From the NCBI RefSeq assembly GCF_001434785.1, contig NZ_AZDT01000063.1:30944-94943 (forward strand): a stretch of DNA of 64,000 nt, written 5' to 3'. The stretch is from Levilactobacillus namurensis DSM 19117. GTDB lineage: Bacteria; Bacillota; Bacilli; Lactobacillales; Lactobacillaceae. Position 1 is the first letter of the stretch; the number at the start of each line of letters is the position of its first letter. The position numbers and the translations under genes were made by a program. The notes below the pieces were generated by a model. That model searched no databases and had not been told where the DNA came from. It worked only from the letters and a program-made list of their open reading frames with translations. Positions 8,441 to 18,215 of the stretch are shown piece by piece.

Positions 8441-9913
8441 TTAAATTTGGCTAGCTTTCTTTTCCTTTTCGATTTCCAAGTTGATCCGGTCAACTTCAGA
8501 ATCGCTCAATGGGTAACGGCTCATGACCCACATGGCAACGAAGGCCAAAATGATTGGTAACCAGATCATCGACCACTGGATACCAGCTAAGGCACCGGCA
8601 CTTTGCGTAGCTTTGGCACCATCAAACTTGAAGAAGGCGTTAATGTACCCAGGGATAATCCCCCCAAGGGCCAACCCAATCTTGTAGAACAGACCCATGA
8701 TGGAGTTAATAATTCCGGCAACCCGCTTCTTGGACTTGTATTCCCCGTAAGACACAACTTCGGGAACCAGAGACCACATGTAACCAGTAGCGGCGGTAAT
8801 CCCCCATTACATCAAGAACCGGCCAATGTAACCTAAGGCAACGGCGTTCTTGAAGGCTGGGAAGGACCATACCCACAGAATTAACGTCCCAATAACGAAC
8901 AGGCTTAAGAAAATGTAGAAGAATTGTTTCTTCCCAATCTTCTTCCGGACGATTGGCCATAAGAAGACTAAGAAAATCCCAGGAATGGAACCAATCAAGT
9001 TGATGGAAGCCATCCATTCGGAGTGACCAATGTTGTATTGCATGTAGAATGGCCATACCGTGTTTCCAAAGAACATGAAAGTAAATCCGACTAAGAAGAA
9101 GAACCCAAGAACTTGTAACGGTTTGTTGTTCTTAAATTCGTACCACAGGTCAGAGTACTTAACGGATTGTGATTCTTCTTCCGTTGGTAAGACCCGTTCC
9201 TTGATCCCACTGTACGTGGTCATCAACATGATGAACCCGATAACCATGTAGATGGCCATCACGATGAAGTAGGCTTTCCCGGCCTTAGGAGACGTGTAAT
9301 CCCCTAAGTTCAGGTGAATTCCGAACAACCCGATATCCTTAGAGACCGGATTTGGTGATGCTAATTGAACAAACAATGGCAAGAACGTGTAAACTAATAA
9401 ATTCCCAATGTTGGCTTCGGTCATCCGGACCGTGGTCAACGTTGAAACTTCGTTGTTATCCCGCGTCAATGAGGCGTTCAAGGCCCCGTAAGGAATGTTA
9501 ACGAACGAGTAAATCAAAGCGGTCAGCAGGTAAGCGATGAATGCGTACATCACGTTGCCCCGTAAGCTGGCACTTGGCAGGAACAGCAATGCGGCCATAA
9601 CCGTCAATGGAATCCCACCGTAGATTAAGTATGGCTTGTATTTCCCAGCCTTAAAGTTATGTTTGTCGACAAAGGCGCCGACCCACGGATCCCAGAAGAC
9701 GTTGACCCAACGAACAATTAAGAAAATCGTTGCCCCGGCAGCGGCTGAAATTCCATAAACCGTGGTCAGGTAGAACAGTAACATCGAACCAACAGTCCCG
9801 AAGATTAAGTTTTGCGCTAAATCCCCAGCACCATAGCTGATTCGCTCACGCCAAGATAGTTTGGCAAATTCATCGGTCGCGGCTTTGGTCGTCGATTCCG
9901 TATTTGCAGCCAT
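8441..9913 (-). pseudogene. xynP: GPH-family xyloside/sugar transporter gene with an in-frame stop
   Basis: The frame would encode a 490-residue glycoside-pentoside-hexuronide:cation symporter with about 12 membrane segments, the family partner of GH43 xylosidases. Reading is continuous except for a TAA at 8807-8809 between GYIGRFLM and WGITAATGYMWSLVPE, with no frame change. The first 368 residues carry about nine membrane segments; the last 120 are separated. A nonsense mutation, a sequencing error or readthrough would each fit. If real, import of xylo-oligosaccharides by this carrier is lost although the regulator and xylosidase are intact. Start ATG with AAGGGAG upstream. Confidence 0.85.
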
Positions 9914-9951
9914 CTGTATGAACTCCCTTCGAAATGCTTTTCTATGTGATT

Positions 9952-9977
9952 ATCCCCGTAAGGCGCCTTCCGGGGAT
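9952..9977. promoter_or_regulatory. 26-bp near-perfect palindrome in the xynPB leader
   Basis: ATCCCCG and CGGGGAT flank AAGGCGCCTT with one mismatched position per side. It lies 39 bp before the transporter start and downstream of the cre site. It could be an mRNA 5' hairpin or a regulator site. Confidence 0.5.
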
Positions 9978-10021
9978 TTGTACTTGTGATGATTTTAGCT
10001 ATGTCTCATTCACAACTACAT

Positions 10022-10035
10022 TGTAATCGCTTACA
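10022..10035. promoter_or_regulatory. cre site (CcpA operator) upstream of the xynPB operon
   Basis: TGTAATCGCTTACA matches the cre consensus TGWAANCGNTNWCA at every position. It lies between the AraC-regulator stop and the transporter start, indicating carbon catabolite repression. Confidence 0.8.
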
Positions 10036-10087
10036 GATTGAAAAGATAGATTCAGGAGTGACGGCTTTTTGTCAAATCGTGACCTTT

Positions 10088-10993
10088 TCATTCAAAATAT
10101 CCACTTCCCCGGACGGTCCGAACCCGCCGCTTCTGAGTGGCTTGCTGCTGGTATTTGCTGGGGGTCGTTCCCGACCATTTCTTGAATTGTTTGCTAAAAG
10201 CAGAGACGCTCTGGGCCCCGATCAAGTGCGAAACTTGCTCAATCGTGTATTCTGGCGAACCCAACAACATTTTAGCCTTAGCATACTTTTTGTCTTCTAA
10301 ATAATGTAACGGCGTGATGCCGTAAACCTTACGAAAGACCCGGTGACCGTACCCCGCACTGATGTTCAAGTGCTGACAGGTCTCTTCGAAACTGCCCAAT
10401 ACCGGTTGGTCAGACTTCAAGTCATCCGTCATCAGATCGGCTAACGACCGGGCCAACTTAGCTTCCCGGTCGGTATAGCTGCGTTCTGATTTGCGGAACT
10501 TCTCCCCGTTATGGACAATACTGTAGAGAAACTGGAGGAAAACAATCTGCAGTTGTAGCTGCTTTTCCTCCTCCGTCAGCTGATCATCCTTACTGATATC
10601 TACGAATTGGTGCGCCGTTTCCAGCGCCATTTGGGCAAAGAAGCTATCAGCATGGTACACCGAATTAGCCACATAACTGATCAGCTTCGATTTCAAGTTG
10701 AGGTTTTCCATATCGAAGTGACAGGTAATGTAGGTCATTGTTTCGGTCGCGCTCGCGTTCTCATTCACGTGCCAGGTCCCCGGCGAGATGATCAAGACCT
10801 CTCCCGGTCCATAAACCATGGGTGGCAAGTGCTTCAGCTCCGTCTTCTGTTGGCCCGCGACCACACACATTAGCTCAAACGATTGGTGTTGCTGACCGAA
10901 GAATTTCCAGCCACCGGCCACGGTTCGCATATGTCCCCCAAATAACCGAATACTGGACTCCAAGCTCGGAATCGCGACAAAATCGTTGGTCAT
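10088..10993 (-). CDS. AraC-family transcriptional regulator
   Basis: 301-residue regulator with an N-terminal cupin-like sugar-sensing domain (PGEVLIISPGTWHVNENAS) and a C-terminal pair of HTH motifs (around 200-290, ending IGAQSVSAFSKQFKKWSGTTPSKYQQ). Placed between xylT and the xyloside transporter/xylosidase genes on the same strand, it is the likely activator of those two genes in response to xylose or xylosides. I chose the ATG at 10993 because GGGTGA is spaced 8 nt before it; codons at 11002 and 11005 are in frame but badly spaced. Confidence 0.88.
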   Translation of the reverse strand: MTNDFVAIPSLESSIRLFGGHMRTVAGGWKFFGQQHQSFELMCVVAGQQKTELKHLPPMVYGPGEVLIISPGTWHVNENASATETMTYITCHFDMENLNLKSKLISYVANSVYHADSFFAQMALETAHQFVDISKDDQLTEEEKQLQLQIVFLQFLYSIVHNGEKFRKSERSYTDREAKLARSLADLMTDDLKSDQPVLGSFEETCQHLNISAGYGHRVFRKVYGITPLHYLEDKKYAKAKMLLGSPEYTIEQVSHLIGAQSVSAFSKQFKKWSGTTPSKYQQQATQKRRVRTVRGSGYFE

Positions 10994-11182
10994 TTGTGCC
11001 ATCACCCTTCTTTAAAACCTTTTGGATTTGTCTATTTATGACCTTATTCTGGTCATTTATCCACTAGTTCGAAGAAAAACTAACTGCACCAATTCTCACT
11101 CTCACTTGAAGCATAGCACAGCCGCTTCGTAACTAAAATAGTTTTGCGATTGAATTTAACTCCGCGTTCATTAAGAACAGCA

Positions 11183-11210
11183 GAAAGGACCGCCCTCACC
11201 GGAACGGCCC
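11183..11210 (-). terminator. weak terminator after xylT
   Basis: Minus-strand stem between GGGCCG and CGGTCC followed by only TTT, 22 bp past the stop. Readthrough into the AraC gene is plausible. Confidence 0.4.
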
Positions 11211-11231
11211 AAAAACTGGTATTCAATTCAG

Positions 11232-12620
11232 TTAGTTCGCGCTATGCGTCGCGGGCGCAACGGTTGCTGACACCGTTTCACCACTCCGTTCACGCAACGT
11301 GGCTTCAATCTCTTCCAACGACCGGTTCCGCGTCTCGAAGACCATCTTGTGGACGAACCAGATGGACAAGAAGCACAGGACACCGTAGCCGATGAACAAG
11401 CTCCCCGTGCCGAAGAAGTCCAGTAAGGATGGGAAGGTCAACGAAACCACCATGTTCGCCGTCCAGTTGATGACACTGGCGAAGGAGTTCCCTAACCCCC
11501 GAATGTTTAACGGGAAGACTTCCCCAATCATGACCCACATCACGGGACCCCAGGTGGCGGAGAAGAACGCAATGTAGACCGTCAAGGCAATCACACAGAC
11601 CACAGCGGCGGCAAAAGATCCCCCGGAGAACTTCATGGCAATGCTCATGATGAACAGGGAAATCCCCATGCCCACGGCACCAATGATTAGCATCTTCTTC
11701 CGGTCGATCTTATCCATGATGGAAACGGCCACCGCCGTCACAATCACGTTAAAAATACCGATACCGATGTGCGCCAGTAACGCGGCCGAACCCCCGAAAC
11801 CGACATCCGTAAAGATGGTTGGCGCGTAGTACAACACGGTGTTGCATCCCATGACTTGTTGGAAAATGGCTAACCCAATCCCAATGATCAGAGCTGGCCG
11901 AACCGTCTTACCGAAGAGTTCGGTCCAACCGCCACTGACGATTTGAGCTTGCTTTTGAATCTGGGTGATTTCGGCGTTTACCGCTGCCTGGTCGTGCTTG
12001 TTCATGGTATCCAAAACGGCCCGCGCTTCATCAACCTTCCCCGTCTTGACTAAGAACCGGGGACTTTCTGGTAAAATCAGCCCACCTAAGAAGAGCAAAG
12101 CAGCTGGAATCGCGGCGAACCCTAACATCCACCGCCAACCGGTGTACATCCCGGCGAACGTGTAATTGGTCACGTAGGCGATGAAAATCCCCGTCATGAC
12201 CATTAACTGGAAGAGGCTAGAAACCGTCCCCCGCTTATCAGCGGGTGCCAATTCGGCCAAGTAAGTCGGAATCAACGCTGAAGCGGCCCCCACGGCCATC
12301 CCCAAGATGATCCGGGAAATGATCAGGGTCCAGAACTCTGGCGAGAACGCCGAGCCTAACGCCCCGATAAAGAAAATAATGGCAGAAAGCAATAAGAGTT
12401 TACGCCGACCATACCGGTCTGACGATGGGCCAATGATGGCGGCCCCTAAGATGGCCCCTAGTAAGACGGCACTCACGACCCAGCCCTGTTGCCAGGATCC
12501 CAGGTGCATCTGGCGTTGGATGAAGAGGATGGCACCGGAGATGACCCCGGTATCGTAACCAAACAACAACCCGCCGAGTGCACCGAAGAAGTACACAAAC
12601 CCAGTTGATACCTTATGCAT
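11232..12620 (-). CDS. xylT: D-xylose:H+ symporter, MFS sugar porter
   Basis: 462-residue major-facilitator sugar porter with 12 membrane segments. Family signatures are present: GGLLFGYDTGVISGA near the N-terminus, DRYGRRK in loop 2-3, PESPRFL after segment 6, and the C-terminal PLNIRGLGNS/ETRNRSLEEIE. Length and position right after xylB match the L. brevis xylose transporter. The start at 12620 has AAGGAG 8 nt upstream; the frame runs further upstream without a signal. A xylO-like palindrome and a cre site lie just upstream, so it has its own regulated promoter besides readthrough from xylB. Confidence 0.9.
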   Translation of the reverse strand: MHKVSTGFVYFFGALGGLLFGYDTGVISGAILFIQRQMHLGSWQQGWVVSAVLLGAILGAAIIGPSSDRYGRRKLLLLSAIIFFIGALGSAFSPEFWTLIISRIILGMAVGAASALIPTYLAELAPADKRGTVSSLFQLMVMTGIFIAYVTNYTFAGMYTGWRWMLGFAAIPAALLFLGGLILPESPRFLVKTGKVDEARAVLDTMNKHDQAAVNAEITQIQKQAQIVSGGWTELFGKTVRPALIIGIGLAIFQQVMGCNTVLYYAPTIFTDVGFGGSAALLAHIGIGIFNVIVTAVAVSIMDKIDRKKMLIIGAVGMGISLFIMSIAMKFSGGSFAAAVVCVIALTVYIAFFSATWGPVMWVMIGEVFPLNIRGLGNSFASVINWTANMVVSLTFPSLLDFFGTGSLFIGYGVLCFLSIWFVHKMVFETRNRSLEEIEATLRERSGETVSATVAPATHSAN

Positions 12621-12687
12621 AATTTTAGCTCCTTTGACATTCGAGAATTGAGATCTATAAGTGTAAGTTGGTCGATCAAAATCCGAA

Positions 12688-12712
12688 TTAGTTGGTGTGG
12701 ACAACCAACCAA
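12688..12712. promoter_or_regulatory. XylR operator-like inverted repeat before xylT
   Basis: TTAGTTGGTGT and ACAACCAACCAA form an imperfect inverted repeat similar to that before xylA. It is about 70 bp upstream of the xylT start. Confidence 0.6.
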
Positions 12713-12742
12713 GGAGTAGTCTAACACAAGTTTTGCGTAAAA

Positions 12743-12756
12743 AGAAAGCGTTTTCT
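12743..12756. promoter_or_regulatory. cre-like site before xylT
   Basis: AGAAAGCGTTTTCT is a near-palindrome matching the cre core AAGCGTTTTC, deviating at both outermost bases. Confidence 0.55.
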
Positions 12757-12856
12757 GAAAATTTCATTACCTTTTTATTTAGGCGTTTTCACGAGACGCC
12801 AAAAGCCGGGTCACATAACTGTAATCCGGTAATTGACAATTAATCTGGATGATTTT

Positions 12857-14365
12857 TTACAGGTTATTCCGCCGGTAGTCCAACAGTTGGGCACTGATCG
12901 ACTTGGTCTGCGCGTAGACCTGCTTGTAGATCTGGTGTAATTCAGCGTACTTCTTAACGTTCTCTGGGTTCGGTTCGTAGACTTTCCCAAAGTCGACGAA
13001 GGTCTTGGCACAGTCCTGCAGTGAATCGAACCAGCCCAGTCCAGTGGCGGCCATCATTGCGGCCCCCATGCCTGGTCCCTGCTCGTTCTTCAGGCTAACG
13101 ACTTTACGGTTAAAGATGTCGGCTTGAATCTGCAGCCAAAGTGGGCTCTTGGCCCCACCACCAATGGAAACTACCGTATCGAAGTCGCCGCCATTTTCTT
13201 CGTAGATGTCGAAGATGTCCCGGAACGAAAAGGTGATGCCTTCCAGCACGGCCCGCACAAAGTCATGACGTTGGTCCGTCCCATCGACCCCGGTAAAGCT
13301 CCCCCGGATGTCGGCATCCGCGTACGGTGCCCGTTCACCCACGATGTACGGCGTGTAGAGTAAACCATTAGCCCCGACCGTTGACTTCGCAGCACTGGAA
13401 ACAAAGTCCGTGAAGTCTTCCACTGGTGCGAAGGTCTTCTTGAACCAGCTCAACGAATAGCCCGCCGCCAGGGTAACGCCCATCGAGTAGAACTTGTCTG
13501 GGATGGCGTGGTCTTCAAACTGCAAGACCCCGTGATAGTTGACGTCCGCGTTGTCTTCGTACTTCAAGACCACCCCAGACGTCCCAATGCTGGAGAGCAC
13601 CATGTTAGGCTGTAAGATTCCGGCCCCCACGGCACCGGCCGCGTTATCGGCGGCCCCACCAAAGACCTTCGTGTCCGTGGTCAACCCGGAGAATTCAGCG
13701 TAAGCGGGCGTAACCGTCCCCGCCAAGTCGATCGACTTGATCAACGGTGGGCACATACTCATCGGAATATCGAAGACGTCACAGATTCGTTGACTCCATT
13801 CGCCCTTAGCCACGTCCAACAGCACCGTCCCGGTGGCGTCGGAGTAGTCCATGGCCAGGTTCCCGGTCATCCGGTAACGCACGTAGTCCTTGGGCAGTAC
13901 AAAGTACTTGGCCTTAGCCCAGATGTCCGGTTCATTCTCCTTGACCCACAACAGCTTGGTCAGCGTAAAGCCTTCCAGGGGCCGGTTCCGCGTGATGTCG
14001 ACGAATTCGTCGCCCATCTTGGCTTCGATTTCTTCCCGTTGTGGCGTACTCCGGGTATCGTTCCAGAGGATGGATGGCCGCAAGACCTTCTTGTTTTCGT
14101 CCAAGAGGACCAACCCGTGCATTTGCCCGGAGAAGCTCAATCCTTCAATGTCTTCGGCTGCCAAGTGGTCGTTTAGAATCAATCGCACAATGGCGACCGT
14201 GGTCCCGGAGACCCAGTCTTCTGGATTCTGTTCATTATAGCCTGGTTGCTTCTGAATCAAGTCGTAGCCGAAGCTTTCTTGGGCAACAATCTGCCCGCTG
14301 TGGTCGAGGGCGGAGACCTTAACGGCACTCGTGCCTAGGTCGACCCCCAGTACATACTTTCCCAT
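12857..14365 (-). CDS. xylB: xylulokinase
   Basis: 502-residue FGGY-family carbohydrate kinase that phosphorylates D-xylulose with ATP to xylulose 5-phosphate for the phosphoketolase pathway. The phosphate-1 motif VDLGTSAVK is at residues 7-15. [15 protein letters not shown] and the C-terminal [27 protein letters not shown] segments are FGGY signatures. Length equals known lactobacillus XylB. Start ATG at 14365 with AGGAGGG 8 nt upstream. It lies 364 bp after xylA, behind hairpins that probably reduce transcription from the xylA promoter. Confidence 0.94.
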   Translation of the reverse strand: MGKYVLGVDLGTSAVKVSALDHSGQIVAQESFGYDLIQKQPGYNEQNPEDWVSGTTVAIVRLILNDHLAAEDIEGLSFSGQMHGLVLLDENKKVLRPSILWNDTRSTPQREEIEAKMGDEFVDITRNRPLEGFTLTKLLWVKENEPDIWAKAKYFVLPKDYVRYRMTGNLAMDYSDATGTVLLDVAKGEWSQRICDVFDIPMSMCPPLIKSIDLAGTVTPAYAEFSGLTTDTKVFGGAADNAAGAVGAGILQPNMVLSSIGTSGVVLKYEDNADVNYHGVLQFEDHAIPDKFYSMGVTLAAGYSLSWFKKTFAPVEDFTDFVSSAAKSTVGANGLLYTPYIVGERAPYADADIRGSFTGVDGTDQRHDFVRAVLEGITFSFRDIFDIYEENGGDFDTVVSIGGGAKSPLWLQIQADIFNRKVVSLKNEQGPGMGAAMMAATGLGWFDSLQDCAKTFVDFGKVYEPNPENVKKYAELHQIYKQVYAQTKSISAQLLDYRRNNL

Positions 14366-14633
14366 TAGTATAACCCTCCTGCTGATAATCACTGACGATG
14401 CGTCGTACGTCCCCGTTTCGGAAGCTGAACCCCCACAAGCCCGTTTAAGCCGTACGCCTTCTGATCAGTCCTGACTCGGCACCACTCATCTTCGTGGCAG
14501 AGCCTGTAAGTTGATCGTATACCCAAGCATGACGACGAGAAAACCGCATTCTGTTCCTGACTGACCAGTCCAAAGGCGTCCGGAGCAATCTGGTTCGACC
14601 CGTGCAGCACACACGGGGTGCTTGTGGTGGTTC

Positions 14634-14697
14634 AACCCCCGAAATTCAGGGGTTCTTTGACGAAAAATGGAGAACGGACCTCCGTCCATCCTCCATC
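14634..14697 (-). terminator. two hairpins in the xylA-xylB gap (partial terminator)
   Basis: On the minus strand, ATGGAG and CTCCAT arms (14667-14697), with inner GGAC/GTCC pairing, are followed by TTTTTCG. A second hairpin AACCCCTGAATTTCGGGGTT-like lies at 14634-14654. They would end part of the xylA message before xylB. The remaining gap (14366-14633) holds no gene I recognise. Confidence 0.7.
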
Positions 14698-14729
14698 TTT
14701 CGTGTGTTCAGTTAACCGCGATCACCGCA

Positions 14730-16079
14730 TTACTTGCTCAGCGTGTCGATGATGTAGTGGTTGATGGTGTCTTTGATTTCTTCCAAGTGGTCGGAGTGCG
14801 TTGCGGCCAACAATTCGGATTGTGGCTTGTCGATTGCGTACTTTTCAAGGGACTTGAAGTCAGCCTTGCCGCTTTCGATATCAGCACCGATACCGGATTC
14901 GTATGAGCTGTAACGGTCCTTCTTGATTTGGTCTAAGAAGCCGTCTTCCTTCATGGCAACGGCAACCCGCAAACCAGCGGCGAAGCTGTCCATGCCGACG
15001 ATGTGGCCGTAGAACAGGTCGTTTGGTTCGAAGGATGAACGACGAGGCTTAGCATCGAAGTTCAACCCACCGCGAGGGCCGATTGAGCCGTTTTCAACGA
15101 CTTCGTACATTGCAGCCGTCGTTTCGTACAAGTTGGATGGGTATTCATCGATATCCCAGCCGATCAACTTGTCACCTTGGTTGGCATCCAGAGAACCTAA
15201 GAGGCCAGCTTCACGGGCAACGCGGATTTCGTGTTGGTAAGTGTGACCAGCCAAGTTGGCGTGGTTACCTTCCAAGTTCAACTTGAAGTCTTTGTCCAGA
15301 CCGTATTCCTTCATGAAGGCAATCGTAGTTGCGGCATCGAAGTCGTATTGGAACGTAGTTGGTTCCTTTGGCTTTGGTTCGAGCAACATTTGTGCGTCAA
15401 AGCCAATTTCGTTTGCGTAGTCCTTAGCCATGTGGAAGAACTTCGCTGCGTGTTCTTGTTCTTCCTTCATGTTAGTGTTCCAGAGTGATTCGTAACCTTC
15501 ACGGCCACCCCAGAAGACATAGTTTTCAGAGCCAACCCGCTTACCAATTTCCAGGCTGTGCTTCAATTGAGCGGCACAGTAAGCGTAGATGTCAGCGTAT
15601 GGTGACGTTGCGGCCCCTTCAACGAAGCGTGGGTTGGTGAACATGTTTGACGTGTTCCAAAGAACCTTCATGCCAGAAGTCTTTTGGTAGTCAACGATCT
15701 TGTCAACGACCTTGTCCAGGTTCTTGTTGGTTTCACGTAAAGTGTCGCCTTCAGGTGCCAAGTCGCGGTCGTGGAAGCACAGGTAGTCAACGCCCAACTT
15801 GTCGTAGAATTCGAACGCTGCGTCAACCTTAGCTAAAGCTAAGTCCATTGGGTCGGTGTACTTGTCGTAAGGACGTTGCGCAGTCCCGTCACCGAATGGG
15901 TCAACTAAGCGTTGGTCAAAGGTGTGCCAGTAGGCAACGGCGAACCGTAACCAGTCGCGCATCTTCTTGCCGCCGATAACTTCGTCTGGATTGTAGTATT
16001 GAAAACCTAAACCTGATTTTTTGTCGCTGTGGCCGACGTATTGAATCTTGTCGACGCCTTTCCAATATTCTTCAGTCAT
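14730..16079 (-). CDS. xylA: xylose isomerase
   Basis: 449-residue xylose isomerase converting D-xylose to D-xylulose. Metal-ligand and active-site segments are clear: [10 protein letters not shown] (catalytic His), [16 protein letters not shown] (metal Glu), [12 protein letters not shown] and GWDIDEYP. Length is typical for the long class II enzymes of Firmicutes. AAAGGAG is 10 nt before ATG. It heads the xylose operon behind a consensus promoter overlapped by a cre-like box and followed by a xylO-like operator. Confidence 0.97.
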   Translation of the reverse strand: MTEEYWKGVDKIQYVGHSDKKSGLGFQYYNPDEVIGGKKMRDWLRFAVAYWHTFDQRLVDPFGDGTAQRPYDKYTDPMDLALAKVDAAFEFYDKLGVDYLCFHDRDLAPEGDTLRETNKNLDKVVDKIVDYQKTSGMKVLWNTSNMFTNPRFVEGAATSPYADIYAYCAAQLKHSLEIGKRVGSENYVFWGGREGYESLWNTNMKEEQEHAAKFFHMAKDYANEIGFDAQMLLEPKPKEPTTFQYDFDAATTIAFMKEYGLDKDFKLNLEGNHANLAGHTYQHEIRVAREAGLLGSLDANQGDKLIGWDIDEYPSNLYETTAAMYEVVENGSIGPRGGLNFDAKPRRSSFEPNDLFYGHIVGMDSFAAGLRVAVAMKEDGFLDQIKKDRYSSYESGIGADIESGKADFKSLEKYAIDKPQSELLAATHSDHLEEIKDTINHYIIDTLSK

Positions 16080-16100
16080 AATTAATTTAGCTCCTTTGGG

Positions 16101-16170
16101 TTAGTTCGTTGTTACAACCAACTTACAAATCTTATTATACACGGGTTCTTTTTTGGTGCAAGCGTTTTCG
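16101..16170 (-). promoter_or_regulatory. xylA promoter with XylR operator and cre-like box
   Basis: Minus-strand -35 TTGCAC (16156-16161) and -10 TATAAT (16134-16139) are 16 bp apart. A cre-like box TGCAAGCGTTTTCG (16157-16170, two mismatches) overlaps the -35. An inverted repeat TTAGTTCGTTGT / ACAACCAACTTA (16101-16125) covers the start of transcription, suited to repression by XylR without xylose. Confidence 0.75.
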
Positions 16171-16280
16171 GGCAAAAAGTTCAACTTTTTGTATCCGGTT
16201 TCACACGCGCCCCCGCTAACCCCAACTGGCCGTAAGCCGGACCGGTCCTCCCTGGTTTTTCAAATTTTAAACCCAGTTCA

Positions 16281-16312
16281 AAAAGGCGGTCCCCCGTTAA
16301 TGAGGGACCGCC
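16281..16312 (-). terminator. terminator of xylR
   Basis: Minus-strand GGCGGTCCC and GGGACCGCC followed by TTTTT, about 210 bp after the xylR stop. Truncated element A2 lies in between. Confidence 0.8.
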
Positions 16313-16401
16313 GAACGCGTTTCTTCTATATAAAGTGAGCTGATTTTCGCCACACCAATTCGCCAGTTGCGCAGACTGCTTAATTGACTAACCACGATAA
16401 C

Positions 16402-16488
16402 TCAGAAATCGCCCTAGTCAAAGGCCCAGCTTCAAGCTCGAAGTGGCGCCCACGGCATTCCAGCCCTATCTGGGTGCTCGGTAAGGCG
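16402..16488 (+). repeat. truncated structured element, subfamily A (copy A2)
   Basis: It retains the GAAAT start, GGCCCAGCTTC, CTCGAAGTGG, GCCCACGGC and the right outer arm CCCTATCTGGG, but has lost the third stem and most of the left arm. It sits 34 bp past the xylR stop, before its terminator. Confidence 0.75.
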
Positions 16489-16521
16489 CTGACTAGCGCT
16501 ACCAGTCGGCCCGAATGCCGT

Positions 16522-17721
16522 TTACTGTTCCGTCGGCGTTGACGTTTCTGGCCGTTCAAAGGTTAATTCGTACCCGTCCAAGGCTAAGGCCTTATGGGTA
16601 ATCAGGGAACAGCCTCCCAGGACCGTCGCCAACCGCGCGTTGGTGGTCAGGTCGATGGTCACGTCGTTTTGGGCCAACTTCTGGTAGCCCGCCCGAATCT
16701 GGGTCAGCAGGTCCGGCAACTCTTCGATCAGCGGCGAGTTCAAGAAGAACGCGTCAGGATCGAGGGTCCGCATGGTGTTGTAGATCAGACTGCTGATGGC
16801 AATCGTGGCCCGTTGGAGAATCACCGCCAGATCCGTATCGTGGTCGCGGTACAGGCGCACAATGTCGGACCTGTCTAAGTTATCCAGGCCCTTCTGCTCT
16901 TCGACTTGGCGAATGATGGCGTCTTCGGAACTAATCTCTTCGGCCCGAATCGGCGTCAACCGGCCCTGGTCATTAGTGGTCACGTTCAGAATCGTCTGCC
17001 CGATTTCGCCAGCATCCCCGTGTTCCCCGCGGAACAGGTCGCGGTGCAGAATGACCCCGGCCCCGATTCCTCGATGAATACTGATGGTGACGGTACTGTT
17101 GAGCTGCCGAGCGCCGTTAAAGTCGCGCTCATAGATGGCCGACAGGTTGGCTTCGTTTTCCAGCACCACGGGAACCTGGTAACGGTCACTAAAGACCTGT
17201 TCCAGGTCCACCCCGTCCATGTCGATAAACGGCGAGGTCTGCACCCGATTCTGGTTCACGATTCCGTGAATCGAGAAACAGATGCCCAGCAAGCCGTGGC
17301 TGGTGGTATCGGTCTCCTGGAGCTGAGCGATGTACTGGTTGATCCGGTCGATCATGTCGTGGATGGTCTGACCCTTAGTGTCAATGCGGTCATACTGCCA
17401 GATGTGCCCGTTCAAGTTGGTGGCTAACGCGTGAAGATGGCGGTAGCCTAGGTCAAACGTCAACGTGTAGCCGTAGTCTTGATTGATTGCGACTAACGTT
17501 GGTTTGCGGCCCCCCGCCGTCGAAGCATCCCCTAATCCCAGCTCGGACAGGTACCCATCGGCCATCAGGGTGTTGTAGAGTGAGGAGACCGTGGATTTGT
17601 TCAAGTTTAACTGGTGAGAAATTTCGATACGGGAGGTTGGATGGTTGTTAAAAATTTGTTGTAGGACCAGCTTGAGATTCTGGTCGTGCAACTGATTACG
17701 ATTCATACTGCGACGAACCAT
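16522..17721 (-). CDS. xylR: xylose-responsive ROK-family repressor
   Basis: 399-residue ROK repressor. The N-terminal winged helix (about 15-75, SRIEISHQLNLNKSTVSSLYNTLMADGYL) binds DNA. The C-terminal ROK sugar-kinase-like domain contains GIGAGVILHRDLFRGEHGDAGEIG. Family members repress xyl genes and are released by xylose. The start at 17721 has GGAGGG 7 nt upstream; ATG at 17727 is too close to it. It is upstream of xylA on the same strand and separately terminated. An operator-like half site (17840-17855) and a cre site in its upstream region suggest autoregulation and catabolite repression. Confidence 0.92.
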   Translation of the reverse strand: MVRRSMNRNQLHDQNLKLVLQQIFNNHPTSRIEISHQLNLNKSTVSSLYNTLMADGYLSELGLGDASTAGGRKPTLVAINQDYGYTLTFDLGYRHLHALATNLNGHIWQYDRIDTKGQTIHDMIDRINQYIAQLQETDTTSHGLLGICFSIHGIVNQNRVQTSPFIDMDGVDLEQVFSDRYQVPVVLENEANLSAIYERDFNGARQLNSTVTISIHRGIGAGVILHRDLFRGEHGDAGEIGQTILNVTTNDQGRLTPIRAEEISSEDAIIRQVEEQKGLDNLDRSDIVRLYRDHDTDLAVILQRATIAISSLIYNTMRTLDPDAFFLNSPLIEELPDLLTQIRAGYQKLAQNDVTIDLTTNARLATVLGGCSLITHKALALDGYELTFERPETSTPTEQ

Positions 17722-17807
17722 ACGCATTCCCTCCTTTAATCCGTTGGTGCGCCCCCGCCAAAATCCCAACTAACTTCATTCTCCAGCAACCGGGACCGAG
17801 CCTCGAT

Positions 17808-17821
17808 TGAAAGCGATTGCA
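17808..17821. promoter_or_regulatory. cre site upstream of xylR
   Basis: TGAAAGCGATTGCA fits the cre consensus with one deviation. A GAACCAACTAA half site at 17848-17858 resembles XylR operator arms. The rest of 17860-18120 shows no further gene. Confidence 0.6.
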
Positions 17822-18126
17822 GTTCTGCGACGATGGTTGGGCGAACCAACTAACCCTAGTATCGTCCTCCCGCTCTAAAAATTCAACCGTTTTTCCGATT
17901 TCCGTTCAAACTTCCCCCATTAAAGTGGGGTTGGGCCACTAACAGGAGACCGGCAACCCAAAAACCAGCCCCCATTTTCAGCAGGCTGGTTCCCGTGACA
18001 ATCAATAATTTATTGCTGCTCGTCCAACCGGCGCGCGCAATTAGGCCCCCTACTCCCATTGTCTCAATAGCCCAACCTCTTAACATTTTTTCGAGACAAG
18101 TTCTCGCTATCAATTCGGACAAGTCA

Positions 18127-18132
18127 TATAAT
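18127..18132 (+). promoter_or_regulatory. -10 box upstream of the ANT(6)-like gene
   Basis: Perfect TATAAT about 85 bp before the start; no strong -35 hexamer. Confidence 0.4.
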
Positions 18133-18215
18133 GTTGATGGGTATCAACCTATTAGGGTGAATCATTTACCCCCATTGTTTAACTGCTTAGTTTAGAGAAA
18201 TTGGAGTGATCTTTG

